Shown here: positions 58,910 through 64,000 of the stretch, in pieces | Numbering within the stretch: position 1 is the first letter of the stretch | Layout of the letters: every line of letters starts with the position of its first letter | From: Pantoea sp. A4 | GTDB taxonomy: Bacteria > Pseudomonadota > Gammaproteobacteria > Enterobacterales > Enterobacteriaceae | Length of the DNA stretch: 64,000 bases | Assembly: GCF_000295955.2 (NCBI RefSeq) | Contig: NZ_ALXE01000053.1 | Span: 38,924-102,923, forward strand | Direction: 5' to 3' | Made by a program: the position numbers and the translations under genes | The notes under the pieces: model-generated | Databases searched by the model: none | Seen by the model: only the letters and a program-made list of their open reading frames with translations | What the model was told of the DNA's origin: nothing

Positions 58910-59482
58910 TTACTTCAGTGTGGTGAACGCGGTGGTGACGTGCTTAACACCACTGACACGGCTGGCAATGTCCGCTGCTGCACGGGCTTCTTCATTGGTG
59001 ACTAAGCCCATCAGGAACACTTCGCCATTTTGCGTGGTGACCTTCACATTGGAAGATTTCACCTGATCGCTGCCCAGTAGCTGGGAACGGACTTTGGTGG
59101 TGATCCAGGTATCTGAAGAGGCGGTGCCGAGGCTGGCTTTTGGCCCGATGCGCACTTCGTTATACACCTCAGTCGCGCCATCTACGCCCATTGCGATCTG
59201 TTTCGCACGGCCAGAGAGGCTGCTGTCTGGTGCCTGGCCGGTTAACAGCACTTTACCCTGATAGGCGGTTACGCTGATATTGGCCTGCTGTTTCAGTTGC
59301 TGATCTTTGCCGAGGGCATTGGAAACGCGCAGTTCCAGCGTGCCGTCATCGACCTGGGTGCCAACGGTGCGAGGATCGGTGGCGGTTTTCGTGGCAACAG
59401 CGGCACCACCCGCTACAACGGCAATACAGCCTTGCAGCATCATGGCGCAGAGGAGGATGGCTACAGCATTCAATGCTTTCAT
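58910..59482 (-). CDS. dolP: Division/outer-membrane lipoprotein DolP (YraP)
   Basis: Outer-membrane lipoprotein with two BON domains that supports envelope integrity at the division site. From the ATG at 59482 (AAGGAG upstream) it has 190 residues. Lipobox LQGC gives Cys19. BON1 covers about 45-110 (DGTLELRVSNALGKDQQLK ... VLLTGQAP) and BON2 about 125-190 (TWITTKVRSQLLGSDQV ... GEVFLMGLV). It follows diaA by 14 bp on the same strand, as in E. coli. Confidence 0.96.
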   Translation of the reverse strand: MKALNAVAILLCAMMLQGCIAVVAGGAAVATKTATDPRTVGTQVDDGTLELRVSNALGKDQQLKQQANISVTAYQGKVLLTGQAPDSSLSGRAKQIAMGVDGATEVYNEVRIGPKASLGTASSDTWITTKVRSQLLGSDQVKSSNVKVTTQNGEVFLMGLVTNEEARAAADIASRVSGVKHVTTAFTTLK

Positions 59483-59496
59483 AGGAGCTCCTTCAG

Positions 59497-60084
59497 TCAT
59501 TCCTGGTGTGGAAACAAGGTGTTGTCGATAAGATCGCACAGGCAGTTCAGGGTGAGCATATGCATCTCCTGGATACGTGCACTGCGGTGCGAAGGGATGC
59601 GAATTTCCACATCATTTGGCCCAAGCAGGCCTGCCAGTTCACCGCCATCATAGCCAGTCAATGCGACAATTGTCATATCACGGGTGACAGCGGCTTCTAC
59701 TGCTTTAACGATATCGCGGGTATTACCACGGGTTGAGATCGCCAGTAACACATCACCGGTTTGACCCAGCGCGCGTACCTGTTTGGCGTAGATCTCATCG
59801 TGCTGACGATCGTTACCGATGGCCGTCAGCATCACGTTGTCCGCGCTGAGTGCCAGCGCAGGCAGACTCGGACGTTCGGTTTCGAAACGGTTGATCATGC
59901 TGGCGGCAAAGTGTTGCGCGTTGGCTGCCGAAGCACCGTTACCGCAGCTGAGAATTTTATTGCCGTTAAGCAGTGACTGCACCAGCGTCATTGCCCCTCG
60001 GGAGATGGCATCGGGCAGCGCTTCGGCTGCGGCGATTTGTGTCTGGATGCTCTCGGTAAAGCACGCTTTTATTCTTTCCTGCAC
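59497..60084 (-). CDS. diaA: DnaA initiator-associating protein DiaA
   Basis: SIS-domain protein related to GmhA that binds DnaA and promotes initiation of replication at oriC. It has 195 residues. The SIS fold is seen in ILSCGNGASAANAQHFAASMINRF and DVLLAISTRGNTRDIVKA. Lies between yraN (14 bp) and dolP in one operon. Confidence 0.96.
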   Translation of the reverse strand: MQERIKACFTESIQTQIAAAEALPDAISRGAMTLVQSLLNGNKILSCGNGASAANAQHFAASMINRFETERPSLPALALSADNVMLTAIGNDRQHDEIYAKQVRALGQTGDVLLAISTRGNTRDIVKAVEAAVTRDMTIVALTGYDGGELAGLLGPNDVEIRIPSHRSARIQEMHMLTLNCLCDLIDNTLFPHQE

Positions 60085-60098
60085 TGATTCACCTGGTT

Positions 60099-60494
60099 TT
60101 AGTTATCGGTCTGAAACGCGTTTGGTAGCCATTCCAGTGTATCACCGGTAATGGCTACCACGTCAAAGCGGCAGTCTACTGTGTCAAAACTGCACCCGCG
60201 ACCCGCCAGCCAGAAGGCGGCGGCGCGCAGCAATTTTTGCTGTTTCTGTCGGGTGATGCTGGCTAGCGCGCCGCCGAAGCCATCATTGCGCCGATAGCGC
60301 ACTTCAACAAACACCCAACAGCGCCCAGCGCGCATGATGAGGTCAATTTCACCGGCGCGGCAACGTACGTTGCTGGCTACCCAGCGTAATCCGGCCTGTT
60401 CCAGATAACGGCGCGCCAGTTGTTCATAGTGCGCGCCGCTGCTCTGCGGACTCAGGAGGCCGGAACGATTTCGCCCTGACGATACTGGTTCCAT
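60099..60494 (-). CDS. yraN: UPF0102 family protein YraN
   Basis: 131-residue protein, as in E. coli, of the restriction-endonuclease-like fold. The nuclease-type motif GEIDLIM...VFVEVRYR is present. No confirmed activity. I took the ATG at 60494 behind AGGAAG; a Met eight codons earlier is possible. Its 5' end overlaps the lpoA 3' end by 43 bp. Confidence 0.92.
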   Translation of the reverse strand: MEPVSSGRNRSGLLSPQSSGAHYEQLARRYLEQAGLRWVASNVRCRAGEIDLIMRAGRCWVFVEVRYRRNDGFGGALASITRQKQQKLLRAAAFWLAGRGCSFDTVDCRFDVVAITGDTLEWLPNAFQTDN

Positions 60495-62512
60495 GACAAC
60501 TTCCTGTTGATCACGCAATCCGATGTTGCGGTCAGCGTGCCAGTGTTGCCGTTAAGGCTGTAACCCGGCGTCTGGCGCATCTGGTTAAAGTGGTTCGCCA
60601 GTGTCCAGGCATCCACGCCCATTGCATAGAGACGGACCAGTGAATAATCATTATTAAATGACTTCACGGCCTGCTGCATCAGTGCCGGATTAGCACCCGA
60701 AAGCAGTGGGATGTCACTGAACTGCAACCCGTCCATTTCCAGACGGAAATCGGGGCCCGCACCTGCCTGGAAGCTACGTGAGCTCGCGTACAACGCGATA
60801 TTGTTGCGGCTGCTGGTGCGCATCGCGATCATCGGTTTGATCAGCTCCAGTTCGGCCTGAGTCGAAACGATATAGACGCCATCTACGTTACCGCTGCTGG
60901 CGGCTGCCGCTACTGGTTCAACCTGCGGAGCCGGAATATTCATACCCGCAATGCTGATCCCCTGCGGTTGGGCAGGCGCGATGTTAACTGGCGTGCCGCT
61001 TAAGCTAATACCTGCACCGCTGTTAATGCCCTGTTTCAGCTCGGCTGCGGAACCAAAGCGCTGTTGCAGCACGCTGCCACCGCCCAGGCTTTGCCACTCC
61101 TGAGCGAAGGCGTTGACGACGCGATCGCCAAAGTTGCTACGCGGCACCAACAGCAGCGGTGAGCGTTTACCCTGATCCCACATATGATGAGCGGCATCGC
61201 GCGCTTCGTCTTCAGGAGAAAGGGCAAAGTAGCAAACATTCGGATGGTTCTGGATCTGCTCCGGCTCGTTAAGGGCCAGGATGTTCAGCGGGGTTTGGCT
61301 GTTAACCACCGTTGAGACATCTGATTTCAGCAGTGGGCCAACCACAATGGTCGCGCCATCCTGCTGCGCCTGTTGCATCACCTGTGCGATAGGCTGGCTG
61401 CTGGTGTCATACACTTTAATTTGTGCGTTGCCAGCCGGAGCCACCTGTGGAGCAGCAGACTGTGCGGCAACCGGCTGAGATGCCGGCGCTGCTGCTGGTG
61501 CGGTAGCATCAACCGGTGCGGCAGAAGGGCTGACAACCGGGCTATCGCTGTTGCCTGAGTAACTGATTGGCTGCGCAGCAGTGCCCGCATCAGAAGGGGC
61601 TGCGGCAGGCTGTGCGGCGGCTACCGACTGCGGTTGTGGAGCTGATATTAGTGCGCCGTTTTTCGCATCGTTGAAGCCCTTCTGGATGGCATTGGCGAAC
61701 AGTTGCGCCTGACCATTCAGTGGCAGCAGCAGAGCAATGGTGCTGGTCGAGGCTTTCGTCATGTTCTGCGCCTGGTTCAGCGCAGAAGGCAGGGTTTTCG
61801 CACCAGGATTGTACGGATAGCGCGTCTGCCAGTCTTTGACTGCCGCTTTCAGCATCTGGGCATCCTGGTTGTTAGCGCGCCAGACGTTAAGCAGATCCAG
61901 CCAGCCTTGCAGCACATTTTCATTGGCATTGATCACGATATTGCCAGCATCCTGCGGTGACATCTGTGTCAGTGTCTGCCAGGTTGCATCAATATTCTTC
62001 TGGTGATCTGCCCCGCGTAGCAGTGGCTCCTGCGCGATATAGGCGCGAAGCAGCGGCAGGGAAGGCTTTCCTTGTGCGGCGGCAATTTGCAGCGTATAGA
62101 AGCGGGCTTGTTGATCTTGCGACAGATTTTCCAGCTTAATCTGGCTCAATGCCTGCTGTGCGCCAGCCGTATTTTGCTGCCCGGTCTGGAGCTGGGCGCT
62201 GAGCAGCAGGCTTTCCTGCTGCTGAACGTCCGAAAGCTGCTGAGGCAGTTGACTCATCTGCTGTGCGGCTTGTGGATACTTTCCTTCATTCAACAGGGCG
62301 CGGATTGCGAGTAATTGCCAGTCGGTCTTGCTATTATCATCGCTTTGCTGCACCTGTTGCAGGTAGTAATCAGAGCGGGCGGTGGCCGGGCCTTGAATGT
62401 TGACGTTAGAGGTTTGCGGTCCCTGGCTGCTACAGGCAGCTAAGATGAGCCCGGCAAGGAGTGCGGGCAGAAGACGTCCAGCTTTACGACGTACCATTTT
62501 TGAAGGAAGCAT
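60452..62512 (-). CDS. lpoA: Penicillin-binding protein activator LpoA
   Basis: Outer-membrane lipoprotein that reaches through the periplasm and activates PBP1a. From the ATG at 62512 it has 686 residues. Lipobox LAAC gives Cys27. An N-terminal TPR-like helical domain (to about 260) is followed by a periplasmic-binding-protein-like domain, with a long Ala/Pro/Gln/Ser-rich insert of about 70 residues near 300-370, as in E. coli. It ends in VINRKLSWNQYRQGEIVPAS. Divergent from rsmI by 62 bp. Confidence 0.95.
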   Translation of the reverse strand: MLPSKMVRRKAGRLLPALLAGLILAACSSQGPQTSNVNIQGPATARSDYYLQQVQQSDDNSKTDWQLLAIRALLNEGKYPQAAQQMSQLPQQLSDVQQQESLLLSAQLQTGQQNTAGAQQALSQIKLENLSQDQQARFYTLQIAAAQGKPSLPLLRAYIAQEPLLRGADHQKNIDATWQTLTQMSPQDAGNIVINANENVLQGWLDLLNVWRANNQDAQMLKAAVKDWQTRYPYNPGAKTLPSALNQAQNMTKASTSTIALLLPLNGQAQLFANAIQKGFNDAKNGALISAPQPQSVAAAQPAAAPSDAGTAAQPISYSGNSDSPVVSPSAAPVDATAPAAAPASQPVAAQSAAPQVAPAGNAQIKVYDTSSQPIAQVMQQAQQDGATIVVGPLLKSDVSTVVNSQTPLNILALNEPEQIQNHPNVCYFALSPEDEARDAAHHMWDQGKRSPLLLVPRSNFGDRVVNAFAQEWQSLGGGSVLQQRFGSAAELKQGINSGAGISLSGTPVNIAPAQPQGISIAGMNIPAPQVEPVAAAASSGNVDGVYIVSTQAELELIKPMIAMRTSSRNNIALYASSRSFQAGAGPDFRLEMDGLQFSDIPLLSGANPALMQQAVKSFNNDYSLVRLYAMGVDAWTLANHFNQMRQTPGYSLNGNTGTLTATSDCVINRKLSWNQYRQGEIVPAS

Positions 62513-62574
62513 ACTGTATCCAGTGATGTTTTTTTCAAGATGCTCAATATTAAATCGGCAATTCGGATGAAACA

Positions 62575-63438
62575 ATGAAACAACTCGATCGGGCAGACAT
62601 TTCTGCCAGCACGCTCTACATCGTTCCAACCCCGATTGGTAATTTGGGTGATATCACCCAGCGGGCGCTGACGGTGCTTGCGAGCGTCGATCTGGTCGCT
62701 GCGGAAGATACACGTCATACCGGACTGTTGCTACAACATTTCGCCATCAATGCGCGACTGTTCGCACTTCACGATCACAACGAACAGCAGAAGGCAGAAC
62801 TGTTGCTGAAGAAGCTCCAGGAAGGCCAGAGTATCGCATTAGTCTCCGATGCCGGCACGCCGTTAATCAACGATCCTGGCTACCATCTGGTGCGCCTGTG
62901 CCGTGAAGCCGGGATGCGCGTGGTGCCGTTGCCGGGAGCCTGCGCCGCGATCACAGCATTAAGCGCAGCGGGATTACCGTCAGATCGTTTCTGTTACGAA
63001 GGGTTTCTGCCCGCGAAAAGTAAAGGTCGCTGCGATGCGCTACGCGCGTTATTGCAGGAGCCGCGCACGCTGATTTTCTATGAATCTACGCACCGCCTGC
63101 TTGATAGCCTGGAAGATATGGTGAAAGAGCTGGGGGCCGAGCGCTATGTGGTGCTGGCACGCGAAATCACCAAAACCTGGGAGACGATTCACGGTGCTCC
63201 GGTTGGCGAACTGCTGGCGTGGGTGCGTGAAGATGAAAACCGCCGCAAAGGCGAAATGGTGCTGATTGTTGAAGGCTTCCATGCCGATGAAGAAGCCCTC
63301 CCGGCGGAGGCACTGCGTACGCTAGCGCTGCTGCAAAAGGAGCTGCCGCTGAAAAAAGCAGCTGCGTTAACTGCGGAGATTCATGGCGTTAAGAAGAATG
63401 CGCTGTATAAGTTCGCTCTGGAGCAGCAAGAGGCGTGA
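62575..63438 (+). CDS. rsmI: 16S rRNA 2'-O-ribose C1402 methyltransferase (RsmI)
   Basis: SAM-dependent methyltransferase acting on C1402 in the decoding centre. It has 287 residues. Family motifs: LYIVPTPIGNLGDIT, AAEDTRHTGLLL, LVSDAGTPLINDPGYHLV and FYESTHRLLDSL. The stop codon lies inside the -35 element of the rnpB promoter. Confidence 0.97.
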   Translation: MKQLDRADISASTLYIVPTPIGNLGDITQRALTVLASVDLVAAEDTRHTGLLLQHFAINARLFALHDHNEQQKAELLLKKLQEGQSIALVSDAGTPLINDPGYHLVRLCREAGMRVVPLPGACAAITALSAAGLPSDRFCYEGFLPAKSKGRCDALRALLQEPRTLIFYESTHRLLDSLEDMVKELGAERYVVLAREITKTWETIHGAPVGELLAWVREDENRRKGEMVLIVEGFHADEEALPAEALRTLALLQKELPLKKAAALTAEIHGVKKNALYKFALEQQEA

Positions 63439-63463
63439 CAAATCGCGCTGAATGCCCTATTAT
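63435..63463 (+). promoter_or_regulatory. rnpB promoter
   Basis: GTGACA (63435-63440), a 17-bp spacer and TATTAT (63458-63463), ending 8 bp before the start of RNase P RNA. The -35 overlaps the rsmI stop codon. Confidence 0.8.
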
Positions 63464-63471
63464 CCCGCGCC

Positions 63472-63848
<377 letters not shown>

Positions 63849-63858
63849 TTTTAATGTG

Positions 63859-63883
63859 AAAAACCCGCTTCGGCGGGTTTTTT
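63859..63883 (+). terminator. rnpB terminator (first copy)
   Basis: AAACCCGC-TTCG-GCGGGTTT with a T run. A second copy of the same hairpin starts at about 63980 and reaches the window end. Confidence 0.92.
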
Positions 63884-64000
63884 GCTATCTGACGTACAGC
63901 GGCAAGATGAATGACTGTCCACTCCGTTCTCCATGACAGGAAAGCGGCTTACCGGTCAGTTTCGACTTTTTAATGTGAAAAACCCGCTTCGGCGGGTTTT

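Overview
This window is chromosomal DNA from an enterobacterium (Enterobacterales). Most proteins align almost residue for residue with the Escherichia coli proteins I know (MurA, RplU, FtsH, NusA, InfB, Pnp, DeaD, PyrB), and the gene order largely follows the E. coli 69-72 minute region. Several differences argue against E. coli or Salmonella itself: yhbE, mtr and ubiT/ubiU/ubiV are missing, the enterobactin locus sits between obgE and dacB, and nrdD lacks its ATP-cone. A Pantoea/Erwinia-type member of the Erwiniaceae is my best guess, but this is inference.

Layout. 1-5400: end of ibaG, then murA, sfsB, ispB, rplU-rpmA and obgE (peptidoglycan precursor, octaprenyl chain, ribosome genes). 5400-7020: a palindromic repeat element split by an IS3-family insertion sequence (5561-6989) with matching terminal inverted repeats and a 3-bp target duplication. 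7020-23876: a compact enterobactin system of 13 genes. entC-entE-entB-entA-entH make 2,3-dihydroxybenzoate and activate it; entF with the MbtH protein YbdZ assembles the trilactone; fepA, fepB and fepDGC import ferric enterobactin; fes releases the iron. Fur-box-like sequences lie in each of the three promoter regions. entD, entS and fepE are absent from the cluster. 23900-31550: dacB, greA, yhbY, rlmE, ftsH, folP, glmM.

31600-44650 is the translation and RNA-decay block: secG, leuU tRNA, metY initiator tRNA, rimP-nusA-infB-rbfA-truB, rpsO, pnp, nlpI, the small gene yrbN and deaD. 44650-47480 holds yhbW, yhbS, yhbQ and yhbP. 47458-58849 is a block whose E. coli counterparts lie mostly near 96 minutes: nrdG/nrdD, ridA, pyrI/pyrB with leader peptide and attenuator, argF with ARG boxes, rraB, miaE, darP, pmbA and cybC, followed by yhaJ/yhaK. 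58850-64000 returns to the 70-minute order: dolP, diaA, yraN, lpoA, rsmI and rnpB, with a tandem duplication of the rnpB 3' end running off the window.

I see no prophage, CRISPR array, toxin-antitoxin or defence system. The most notable points are the placement and composition of the enterobactin locus, the IS inserted at the apex of a palindrome, the cone-less class III ribonucleotide reductase, the block of 96-minute genes joined to yhbP, and several small leader ORFs and RNA structures.
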